DNA from: Acidimicrobiales bacterium
GTDB lineage: Bacteria > Actinomycetota > Acidimicrobiia > Acidimicrobiales > JAKAVM01
DNA: 6,115 nt
Assembly (NCBI GenBank): GCA_027451785.1
Contig: DAIDIS010000123.1
Span: forward strand, 1 to 6,115
Reading direction: 5' to 3'
The position numbers were made by a program, and so were the translations under genes. The first letter of the stretch is position 1. Every line of letters begins with the position of its first letter. A model generated the notes under the pieces. That model was not told where the DNA came from. It searched no databases and saw only the letters and a list, made by a program, of their open reading frames with translations. Shown piece after piece: positions 1-5,278 of this stretch.

Positions 1-41
1 CACAGTGCAAGCTTCCATCTGGCGGTTAGGCGTCGGCTCAA
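1..41 (-). CDS. Probable sensor histidine kinase, N-terminal fragment
   Basis: Only about 13 codons are inside the window; the gene continues past its left edge. Reading the minus strand from the TTG at 41-39 gives LSRRLTARWKLAL. This is an Arg/Lys-rich cytoplasmic start turning hydrophobic, as at the N-terminus of membrane sensor kinases paired with OmpR-type regulators. The TTG overlaps the response regulator stop as TTGA, typical of translational coupling. An AAGGG ribosome binding site lies at 51-55 with a 9-nt spacer. An ATG at 18-16 is in another frame, has no Shine-Dalgarno sequence and gives an uninformative peptide. The kinase identity is inferred from position and N-terminal composition; no catalytic motif is visible here. 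Confidence 0.5.
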   Translation of the reverse strand, partial: MSRRLTARWKLAL

Positions 42-691
42 ATCCGATATCCCTTGCCGGTTACCGTTTGAATTAAATCGGGCTTTCCCAACTTTGTGCG
101 TAGCCTTGAAACAAGTACCCTCACAGAGTTTGTGAATGGATCGGCGTTCTCGTCCCAAGCTCGCTCAAGGAGGGTTTCGGCACTTACAACCGCACCCTGA
201 GCCTTCACGAGGACGGCCAGAACCGCCATCTCTCTTGCGGTCAATTCGACCCTACGGTCGTCTCTCCAAACTTCATGACGGGCCGGGTCGACCCTCAGGC
301 CTTCATGCAATAGGACTTTTGGCCCAAGTTGGGTGCTTCGCCTCGCAAGCGCGTGAACCCTTACCACCAACTCGTCGAAGTCAAAAGGCTTGGCAAGGTA
401 GTCGTCGGCTCCACTGTGAAAGCCGTCGACTAGATCCTGTTTGGTCGACAGAGCGGTCAACATCAAGATTGCCGGTCGGTCCTCCAGCAAGTTCAACTCT
501 TCGCAGACTCGGTCGCCGTGAACCCCCGGGAGATTGCGATCGAGAATTACAACGTCGAAATGAGAGACACTCACCAGCGCAAGACAGGAGGCTCCGTCAT
601 GCACGACATCTGCAGCGAAGCCCTGACGCCGAAGTCCTCTTGCTATCGTCTCCGCCAGCCGCTCTTCGTCTTCTACCACTAGAACCCGCAT
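38..691 (-). CDS. OmpR/PhoB-family two-component response regulator
   Basis: This 217-residue cytoplasmic transcription factor has the usual length and layout of the family. The receiver domain spans about residues 1-118, with acidic pocket E7/D8, phosphoacceptor D51 in ILDRNLPG, switch T79 in MLTA, and conserved K101 in KPF. A winged-helix DNA-binding domain covers about 128-217, including the ELTARE entry, the recognition helix near TNSVRVLVSRLRTKLG, and the terminal wing TVTGKGYRI. All residues needed for phosphorylation are present. It lies 64 nt downstream of the YHYH gene on the same strand and its stop overlaps a probable kinase start, so it is likely the middle gene of a YHYH-regulator-kinase operon. 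The ATG at 691-689 places VLVVEDE at the normal N-terminus; the Shine-Dalgarno (AAGAAG at 694-699) is weak and close. Its targets are unknown. Confidence 0.95.
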   Translation of the reverse strand: MRVLVVEDEERLAETIARGLRRQGFAADVVHDGASCLALVSVSHFDVVILDRNLPGVHGDRVCEELNLLEDRPAILMLTALSTKQDLVDGFHSGADDYLAKPFDFDELVVRVHALARRSTQLGPKVLLHEGLRVDPARHEVWRDDRRVELTAREMAVLAVLVKAQGAVVSAETLLERAWDENADPFTNSVRVLVSRLRTKLGKPDLIQTVTGKGYRI

Positions 692-714
692 GACTTCTTA
701 TCGTCCCGATTGCT

Positions 715-737
715 AGGTTGCTTCACCTGAGGTTGCT
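715..737. repeat. Direct repeat AGGTTGCT (x2) before the response regulator
   Basis: Two identical 8-bp copies of AGGTTGCT (715-722 and 730-737) lie 15 bp apart, start to start, in the 64-nt gap between the YHYH and response-regulator genes. OmpR-type regulators often bind direct repeats, but usually with a period near 10-11 bp, so a role in autoregulation is only a possibility. Chance is not excluded for 8-bp copies. Confidence 0.3.
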
Positions 738-755
738 CTGTGGGCCATTCATCCA

Positions 756-1928
756 CTACTGAATTGCCCGGTGACGATCGAGGGCCGCAGCCGGTGGCAT
801 CAACGGTAGACCGGTCTCTTGACTTCTTCCATGACGTACGGCGCCGCCCCCAGGCCCGCTACCCCAGGGTCCGCCCCCAGGCCCACTCCCTGCGCCCCCT
901 CCAGTTGCTCCGCCTGACGCTGCACTCCTGGAGCCGGTCGTAGGGGTCCCGTGAAAGCAGCCGACGGTGTATGGGTATTCAAGAGTGGCGTCGTAGTGGT
1001 AAATGCTCTGCATCGTGCCATTCCACATGACTTCAGAGGTACGGCCGTGACAGGCGTCGAGCGAGCTGTTGGTCAGAAGATTCCCGTTGGCATCCCGTTC
1101 GGCGTAGATGCCGTATCCATCTGATGCATATCCGACCAGGGTGGAAGAGCCGGTTGCATTGTCAAGGATGCACGATGGGACGTCGTGATGATGGAGCATT
1201 CCACTTGACTCGGGATGTTCCCCACATGCATCTTGCACTTCATGGGCTGCAGCGTCATGCCCTTGGGCGTCGAGGCCGTTGAAGAGTAGGACCCCGTCAC
1301 TTAGTATCCCAATTGGTCCCATTGAAGTGCAGCTCGGAGTTGTGGCGGCTGTCGGGTTCAGTGGGAGGGTCCAATCGATTGTCTGAGGGGTGATTGAGTT
1401 GGGGTTCGTATCGTACTGGTAGACCGGATCAGACTTGGAGATCGGGAATACTCCGGTCGTGTGGTCAATTGGAAGGTCGTTTGACTTGATAACCCTCGAC
1501 GAGCCGCTCGTCGAGATCGAGTACTCGGCATTTGGCCATGAGACCGATCCCTCCACAGCGGGCTTAGTAAGCGAGTCCCACGTATTGCTCGACGTGCTGA
1601 TCCAGGGGTCGCTGACGTTGGCGGACGGTCCTTGGCGGCCGTTGCCGAAATTGGTTACGCATGAGTCCACGTAGCCGGACTTCGGCGTACTTGACACATG
1701 TCCGTCTCCCAGCGGGAGAGCAGATGGATTGATAGTCGTATTTGAGATGGTCGAGGTGGCAAGGGATTGTGCGGACGTTGCCATTTCCGTGTTGGAGGCG
1801 GAACTTGAGCTTATCGACGACGGGATGAAATACGCTCCGGATACACCGAGAGCGGCGGCAACTATGACTGCCGCACCTGTGACAAACGGTATGCGTCTCT
1901 GGGGGATTCTGGCCTTGGGTATTCGCAT
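756..1928 (-). CDS. Secreted or membrane-anchored YHYH-domain protein
   Basis: This 390-residue protein is predicted to be exported. It has a basic N-terminus (RIPKARIPQRRIP), a hydrophobic segment at about residues 15-36, and then a long Ser/Thr-rich linker. The YHYH domain occupies about 150-328, recognisable from the block GLDAQGHDAAAHEVQDACGE at 218-237, followed by HPE, LHHH at 245-248, GYASDGYGIY, DACHG at 291-295 and YHYD with EYPYTVGCFHG at 310-327. Both family YHYH signatures are altered here, to LHHH and YHYD. Conserved cysteines (C90, C200, C235, C253, C293, C324) suit an extracytoplasmic protein with disulfides. A Gly-rich tail follows with a short tandem repeat. The family has no settled biochemical role; the His/Asp density suggests metal binding, which is inference. 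The start has AAGGAG at 1940-1945 with an 11-nt spacer. It leads the presumed operon with the response regulator. Confidence 0.88.
   Translation of the reverse strand: MRIPKARIPQRRIPFVTGAAVIVAAALGVSGAYFIPSSISSSSASNTEMATSAQSLATSTISNTTINPSALPLGDGHVSSTPKSGYVDSCVTNFGNGRQGPSANVSDPWISTSSNTWDSLTKPAVEGSVSWPNAEYSISTSGSSRVIKSNDLPIDHTTGVFPISKSDPVYQYDTNPNSITPQTIDWTLPLNPTAATTPSCTSMGPIGILSDGVLLFNGLDAQGHDAAAHEVQDACGEHPESSGMLHHHDVPSCILDNATGSSTLVGYASDGYGIYAERDANGNLLTNSSLDACHGRTSEVMWNGTMQSIYHYDATLEYPYTVGCFHGTPTTGSRSAASGGATGGGAGSGPGGGPWGSGPGGGAVRHGRSQETGLPLMPPAAALDRHRAIQ
844..884 (-). repeat. In-frame tandem repeat encoding GSGPGGGPW / GSGPGGGAV
   Basis: A 14-bp sequence (CCGCCCCCAGGCCC on the plus strand) occurs at 844-857 and again at 871-884, a period of 27 bp or nine codons. 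On the coding strand it produces two consecutive nine-residue Gly-rich units in the tail of the YHYH protein. The period is a multiple of three, so copy-number change would keep the frame. The tract is low-complexity and probably a flexible extracellular tail. Confidence 0.7.
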
Positions 1929-1939
1929 GATTCTTGGCG

Positions 1940-1945
1940 CTCCTT
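1940..1945 (-). promoter_or_regulatory. Ribosome binding site of the YHYH gene
   Basis: The coding strand reads AAGGAG 11 nt before the ATG at 1928-1926. The spacer is slightly long, but the match is strong and supports this start over downstream candidates. Confidence 0.6.
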
Positions 1946-1950
1946 GTTAT

Positions 1951-1996
1951 CGGCTCATCGGCGCCGGGTGAACTACCCGGCGTCTCAGCGGAGCCG
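1951..1996. promoter_or_regulatory. Nested stem-loop in the divergent intergenic region
   Basis: A perfect 8-bp inverted repeat, CGCCGGGT (1962-1969) and ACCCGGCG (1975-1982), encloses a 5-nt loop. It is nested inside a 6-bp outer stem, CGGCTC (1951-1956) with GAGCCG (1991-1996), separated by an asymmetric internal loop. In a minus-strand transcript this would sit in the 5' leader of the YHYH gene, ending 5 nt before its AAGGAG. There is no U-tract on either strand, so it is not a typical terminator. It could be a leader RNA structure or a protein-binding palindrome. I do not recognise it as a known riboswitch class. Confidence 0.5.
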
Positions 1997-2101
1997 TCCT
2001 ATTCGGGATAGTAAGGAGCAAGGTGTTTCAAGGATGTAAACGAACGCCATTGGTTACCCGCTGATTCGGATGGGTATTGATCGGATTGAATAGGAGCAAC
2101 C
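1997..2101 (+). promoter_or_regulatory. Leader of the small membrane protein with SD-pairing repeat
   Basis: The remaining divergent region contains TCCTATTC (1997-2004), an exact reverse complement of GAATAGGA (2088-2095). The second copy includes most of the AGGAG Shine-Dalgarno at 2092-2096, 5 nt before the ATG at 2102. TACCC (2055-2059) and GGGTA (2072-2076) can form another hairpin between them. If transcription starts upstream of 1997, pairing could hide the ribosome binding site. I could not place a convincing -35/-10 pair for either direction. Confidence 0.35.
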
Positions 2102-2536
2102 ATGATTGCATTCAGCATTTCGGCGTCTTCGGTATTCGTGGCTTTAGTGCTGGTGCGGCTCTTCCGAGGGCGGTCGCGCCAGAGTTTGCCCCGCCTCGCC
2201 GAAGGGCCAAAGAGTGACCCGAAGCCGGTAGTCAAACTTTTGTCGGATGGCTCGGAGTTGTCAGCGGCAGTCGAGCGTGCAATTGGATTCGAGCAGCACG
2301 TAGCGCAATCCGTGAGTGAGCGCCTGGATCGATACTCACTTGTCGCCACGATGCCTGGCGCCGCACCACCGATCTTGCTGCCGGTTCCGGATGAGCCAAC
2401 CGAGGATGATGTAGCCCTAGCCTCTGAAAAAAAGCGACAAAAAGGAGAAATCGCTCATCCTCAGCGACCCATGATTCTCAAACTGGCGGGTCCAAGTGAC
2501 CCGGAACGGGGAGGCCGGACAGGGTCCAGCCGCTAG
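2102..2536 (+). CDS. Hypothetical small membrane-anchored protein
   Basis: I do not recognise this 144-residue protein. Residues about 3-20 (AFSISASSVFVALVLVRL) form one membrane segment. The Arg-rich stretch right after it (RLFRGRSR) predicts, by the positive-inside rule, that the body lies in the cytoplasm. Residues about 50-80 could form an amphipathic helix (ELSAAVERAIGFEQHVAQSV), followed by a Pro-rich segment (GAAPPILLPVPDEP), an acidic patch, and a Lys/Arg/Gly-rich end that looks disordered. Support for it being real is a good AGGAG at a 5-nt spacing, an ATG start and a frame open up to the neighbouring gene. It is divergent from the YHYH gene and convergent with the VOC gene, sharing a CTAG with the latter's stop. 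An overlapping minus-strand frame at 1999-2349 has a poor composition and no ribosome binding site. Confidence 0.65.
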   Translation: MIAFSISASSVFVALVLVRLFRGRSRQSLPRLAEGPKSDPKPVVKLLSDGSELSAAVERAIGFEQHVAQSVSERLDRYSLVATMPGAAPPILLPVPDEPTEDDVALASEKKRQKGEIAHPQRPMILKLAGPSDPERGGRTGSSR

Positions 2537-3330
2537 CCCTCAGCTTTGACGACACCGATCACGTGACCTTCAGGGTCGGCGAACTGACCGAGCGTTGGTC
2601 CGCCGGGCACGTCGGCTGGACCCATGATGCGTTTGCCACCCAATGACTCGGCCCTCGAGAGAGCGGCCTCGACGTCCGGTACCTCAACGTAGAACGTGGT
2701 GTGGCCCGAGTAGTCACCCATATCGTGCTCGGAATTGCTACCCATGATTCCGCCGCCGATCCCAATCCCATTGGCGTTTAGATTGTCTTCCCTTGAGATG
2801 ACCCCATAGCCCACCGGGTTGTTGCGGTCGAGCTTCCATCCGAAGAGGGAGGAATAGAAGTTGTCGAGACCGTCATAGTCCTTTCCGATAATCTCGAAAT
2901 GAACAACCGGCGAGCCTTTCGGAGCGGCGGCCGGATCGATGGAAGCGGTCTCACCCAAGGTTCCTACCTGCATGAGGCCGATCCCGTGGCCTTCGGGATC
3001 CAAAAAGTGACCGAAGACGAGGCTTGAGCCCTCGACCTGCATTGGGCCCACAATTCGCTTTCCACCCAATGACTCGACCTTGGCGAGAGTTGATTCGACG
3101 TCGGCTACTTCGACGTAGAAGGTGGCCCCATCCTGACCTGGCTGCATGCCACCCAATATCCCGCCGCCGATGCCGACACCGCCTTTAGCGTAATTTTCAG
3201 AGTGGGCAATAATGCCGTAACTCATGGGATTTTCTGCGTCGATCTTCCAACCAAAAAGGTCCGCGTAGAACCTCTGCATCTTCGGCCCGTCTTGAGCCAT
3301 GACCTCGAAATGAATAACCGGTGCGCCCAT
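2533..3330 (-). CDS. Tandem VOC (glyoxalase/bleomycin-resistance fold) protein
   Basis: This 265-residue, probably cytoplasmic protein contains two vicinal-oxygen-chelate domains, residues about 4-121 and 141-262. They match each other closely: HFE at 7-9 and 144-146, FYxxLFGWK, GIGGGI, TFYVEV/DVE, ESLGGKRI at 86-93 and 228-235, and DPEGH at 111-115 and 252-256. Many VOC metalloenzymes have a metal-binding Glu in the last strand (DPxGxxxEL); here that position is Gly in both halves (G118, G259). A classical glyoxalase I reaction is therefore doubtful. The protein resembles two-domain actinobacterial VOC proteins of the CFP32 (Rv0577) type, whose activity is not well defined. AAGGAG lies 7 nt before the ATG at 3330-3328. 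It follows the methyltransferase on the same strand after 124 nt, so may be cotranscribed with it or have its own promoter. Confidence 0.9.
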   Translation of the reverse strand: MGAPVIHFEVMAQDGPKMQRFYADLFGWKIDAENPMSYGIIAHSENYAKGGVGIGGGILGGMQPGQDGATFYVEVADVESTLAKVESLGGKRIVGPMQVEGSSLVFGHFLDPEGHGIGLMQVGTLGETASIDPAAAPKGSPVVHFEIIGKDYDGLDNFYSSLFGWKLDRNNPVGYGVISREDNLNANGIGIGGGIMGSNSEHDMGDYSGHTTFYVEVPDVEAALSRAESLGGKRIMGPADVPGGPTLGQFADPEGHVIGVVKAEG

Positions 3331-3454
3331 GGGTGCTCTCCTTCTTGATGTCGGTTGCCGTCGGTGCCGCTTGCCGCCAAAGACCGAGCGCTGGAGAAGC
3401 CGCTCAATTCCCTGCCTAGCTTATATCCAGGGAGGTCCTTATCCAGAACGGCGA
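3331..3454 (-). promoter_or_regulatory. Methyltransferase-VOC intergenic region with inverted repeat
   Basis: This 124-nt gap has AAGGAG at 3338-3343 for the VOC gene. An inverted repeat, TCCCTG (3409-3414) and CAGGGA (3428-3433) with a 13-nt spacer, surrounds a TATAAG hexamer on the minus strand (3420-3425). That hexamer could be a -10 element, but no good -35 lies 16-18 nt upstream. No stem-loop with a U-tract is present after the methyltransferase stop, so read-through into the VOC gene is plausible. Confidence 0.3.
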
Positions 3455-4258
3455 CTACGAGGAAGCCTTCCGAGCGATTACTTCGAAATGGGGTACCACG
3501 AATACCGAATCCTCGGCACAGGCCCAATCCCTGTAGGCCTGGGAGTAGCTATCCAGCTGGTCTCGGGTAGCAATCCCGTATGACAGCGCCTGTTCGGTGA
3601 TCGATGACCGATCGATTCGGTCGGCCCATAGCCCGCCCCACCAATGCCTCGTCTCGGGGTCCGCAAAGACCCAGTTTGAAGTGGTCAGTATCGGGTCAAC
3701 GAACCCCGCTTGGCGGACCCAGTGATAAAGGTAGCGGCCTGCCTTTGCTTGTGCGCCATTCCTTTTTGTTATATCAAGGTAAACGCTGACCCACTCCACA
3801 AGTCGGGGATCCTCCGGATACCACATAAACCCGGCCTTGTCGGAGTCTCTGACGGCAACGATGCCGCTGGGCTTCAGGACTCGCCGCATCTCCTTGATGG
3901 CGGCGACCGGGTCGGAGAGGTGTTGGAGAACCTGGTGGGCGTGGACGACATCGAAGGAGTCATCGGGGTATTGAAGTTCGTATACGTCCGCCGCCTCGAA
4001 GGTGACATTGTCGGGATGAGGCGCATCGGAAGCCCGTTGCACTATCTCTGGAGCTATATCGGCGCCGACTACCTTTCCCGGCGCCACGAGGCGAGCAAAA
4101 TCATTTGAAATGGTCCCCGGACCGCAGCCAATATCAAGCAGGGCGTCCCCCTGAGACAAATATGGGATCAAGTAGGCGGCAGAGTTTTCCACCGTCCTCC
4201 AGCTATGGCTTCTAAGGACGCTATCGTCGTGCCCGTGCGTGTAGATATCTTGAGGCAT
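3455..4258 (-). CDS. Class I SAM-dependent methyltransferase (UbiE-like)
   Basis: This 267-residue cytoplasmic enzyme is predicted to transfer a methyl group from S-adenosylmethionine to an unknown acceptor. The Rossmann-type domain shows motif I, LLDIGCGPGT (40-49), the acidic end of strand 2 in VVGADIAPE (D67, ribose binding), FEAADV (87-92), and the DVVHAHQVLQHLSDP segment (103-117) with the EMRRVLKPSG helix-strand (123-132). The C-terminal 100 residues form a cap-like region rich in Trp and Tyr, probably for substrate selection. The N-terminal YTHGHDDSVLRSHSWRT is familiar from actinobacterial methyltransferases annotated only by domain. The ATG at 4258-4256 is the only standard start downstream of an in-frame stop at 4288-4286. 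No Shine-Dalgarno precedes it, and a -10-like hexamer sits 6 nt upstream, consistent with a leaderless mRNA. It diverges from a LysR gene, its likely regulator. Confidence 0.92.
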   Translation of the reverse strand: MPQDIYTHGHDDSVLRSHSWRTVENSAAYLIPYLSQGDALLDIGCGPGTISNDFARLVAPGKVVGADIAPEIVQRASDAPHPDNVTFEAADVYELQYPDDSFDVVHAHQVLQHLSDPVAAIKEMRRVLKPSGIVAVRDSDKAGFMWYPEDPRLVEWVSVYLDITKRNGAQAKAGRYLYHWVRQAGFVDPILTTSNWVFADPETRHWWGGLWADRIDRSSITEQALSYGIATRDQLDSYSQAYRDWACAEDSVFVVPHFEVIARKASS

Positions 4259-4264
4259 GCCTGC

Positions 4265-4293
4265 AGTATGAACCTGACCAGCACATCAGACAA
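4265..4293 (-). promoter_or_regulatory. Predicted leaderless promoter of the methyltransferase
   Basis: The minus strand has TTGTCT (4293-4288) as -35, a 17-nt spacer and CATACT (4270-4265) as -10, each matching the sigma-70-type consensus at four of six positions. Six nucleotides follow before the ATG at 4258, so transcription would begin at or near the start codon. The missing Shine-Dalgarno and the position of the LysR box agree with this. Confidence 0.45.
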
Positions 4294-4316
4294 ATAGAAA
4301 ATACAGAGCTTCAGAT

Positions 4317-4331
4317 ATAGGCTTAGCCTAT
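4317..4331. promoter_or_regulatory. LysR-type T-N11-A operator overlapping the LysR start codon
   Basis: ATAGGC-TTA-GCCTAT is an interrupted palindrome with perfect 6-bp arms and the LysR consensus T-N11-A (T4318, A4330). Its last two bases are the first two of the LysR ATG. Its centre (4324) is 66 bp upstream of the predicted methyltransferase start site at 4258, the usual place for a LysR recognition site. It also contains TAGGCT (4318-4323), a TANNNT hexamer 6 nt before the LysR ATG that could be that gene's -10 in a leaderless transcript. Binding would then block the regulator's own promoter. Confidence 0.65.
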
Positions 4332-5214
4332 GGCTCGAACCGAGTGGCTGAGAACTTTTGTAGTGGCATACCAACTTGGTTCTGTCACTGATGCTGCTCG
4401 TGCGCGACACATCTCTCAGCCGTCTGCGACGAGCCACCTGAACTCCTTGGAGTCGCTTGTGGGATCAAGGCTGTTCACCCGTACGCGCATCGGGGTCACG
4501 CCGACCGCAGAGGGAAAGAGGCTCTACTCCCAGGTTGCAGATCCATTGGAACGCTTAGCTCAGGTGTTTGAGGGTTTGGATGCCGGAAGGTTGGAGTTAC
4601 CGGAGCCGCCATTGAGGGTGGGTTCGAGCCATGAGATGTTCGCTGGGTTGGTGGTGCCGAAGTTGGGAGCAATTCATACGCAGGTGAATGCTGTCTTCGG
4701 AACAGACGAAGAGCTCCACGGTCAGTTGGCTGCAGGAGACATCGACTTAGCAGTCACAACGGCGCCTCCTCTCCGAAGGAGCCTGAGCCACAGGCAGATC
4801 ACCGAATATCGCTATGCGATCGTGCTTCCCAAAGGTGAGCGGCAAAAGTTCACTAGCCTCCATCAGCTGGGTGAGCACCTAAGAGGTCATCCCTGGGTCA
4901 GCTATTCCAGTGATTTCCCTAAGACGAGATCCTTTTGGAAGCGGTCACTCGGCCGGCCATTCGACGCTGACCTGAGGATGATTGCTCCTGACCTTCGTGT
5001 CGTCCTTTCGGCGGTAGAGGCCGGCATCGGGGCATCGATGCTACCGAAGTTGATCTGCCAGTCGGCCATCGAAAGAGGAGCGGCTGTCGAGCCCTTCCCT
5101 GTCGAGCCTTTGGTTGACCCCAAGCCTCTTTTTGCGGTTTTTCGAAAGGAGGAGGGACACGAAGGGGCCGTAGCGGAGCTTGTCGGCTTACTGGCTGAGG
5201 TAGGCCAGGGCTGA
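4330..5214 (+). CDS. LysR-family transcriptional regulator
   Basis: This 294-residue DNA-binding protein has the normal length for the family. The N-terminal winged helix-turn-helix is at residues 1-62: WLRTFVVAYQLGSVTDAARARHISQPSATSHLNSLESLVGSRLFTRT, with the recognition helix near 30-38 and the family-typical GVTPTAEG at 55-62. A linker helix runs to about 90, and a periplasmic-binding-protein-like effector domain covers about 94-290 (LRVGSS, LAAGDIDLAVTT at 133-144, the AVEAGIGASMLPK hinge at 228-240). The ligand is not predictable. An in-frame TAG at 4324-4326, two codons upstream, makes ATG 4330 the earliest possible start, and no Shine-Dalgarno precedes it. Divergence from the methyltransferase with an operator between them suggests control of that gene and of itself. 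Confidence 0.95.
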   Translation: MARTEWLRTFVVAYQLGSVTDAARARHISQPSATSHLNSLESLVGSRLFTRTRIGVTPTAEGKRLYSQVADPLERLAQVFEGLDAGRLELPEPPLRVGSSHEMFAGLVVPKLGAIHTQVNAVFGTDEELHGQLAAGDIDLAVTTAPPLRRSLSHRQITEYRYAIVLPKGERQKFTSLHQLGEHLRGHPWVSYSSDFPKTRSFWKRSLGRPFDADLRMIAPDLRVVLSAVEAGIGASMLPKLICQSAIERGAAVEPFPVEPLVDPKPLFAVFRKEEGHEGAVAELVGLLAEVGQG

Positions 5215-5278
5215 TCTGTTTTGGGAGCGGGAGGACTTACGGTAGCTCGGCCACAATCGCTCGATGCTGAAAGTGGGT

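Noticed and set aside
136..693. A 185-codon plus-strand frame opposite the response regulator
   Set aside because: Its Arg/Pro/Ser-rich translation has no recognisable domain, and the opposite strand carries a complete, conserved regulator.
800..1021. A second minus-strand frame over the end of the YHYH gene, considered as evidence for a frameshift
   Set aside because: The conserved YHYH core and the Gly repeat are continuous in the main frame; the alternative gives no family-like sequence.
1962..1982. The GC-rich hairpin as an intrinsic terminator
   Set aside because: No run of T follows on either strand, and it lies upstream of two divergent genes, where no transcript is expected to end.
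1999..2349. A 116-codon minus-strand frame overlapping the small membrane protein
   Set aside because: It has no Shine-Dalgarno, its translation is low-quality, and it would occupy the divergent leader; the plus-strand frame has better support.
2533..3330. Calling the VOC gene a glyoxalase I or bleomycin-resistance protein
   Set aside because: The fold is clear, but the terminal metal Glu is missing in both domains and nothing in the context supports either specific function.
5215..5278. Terminator between the convergent LysR and transporter genes
   Set aside because: No stem of useful length with a U-tract was found in these 64 bases.
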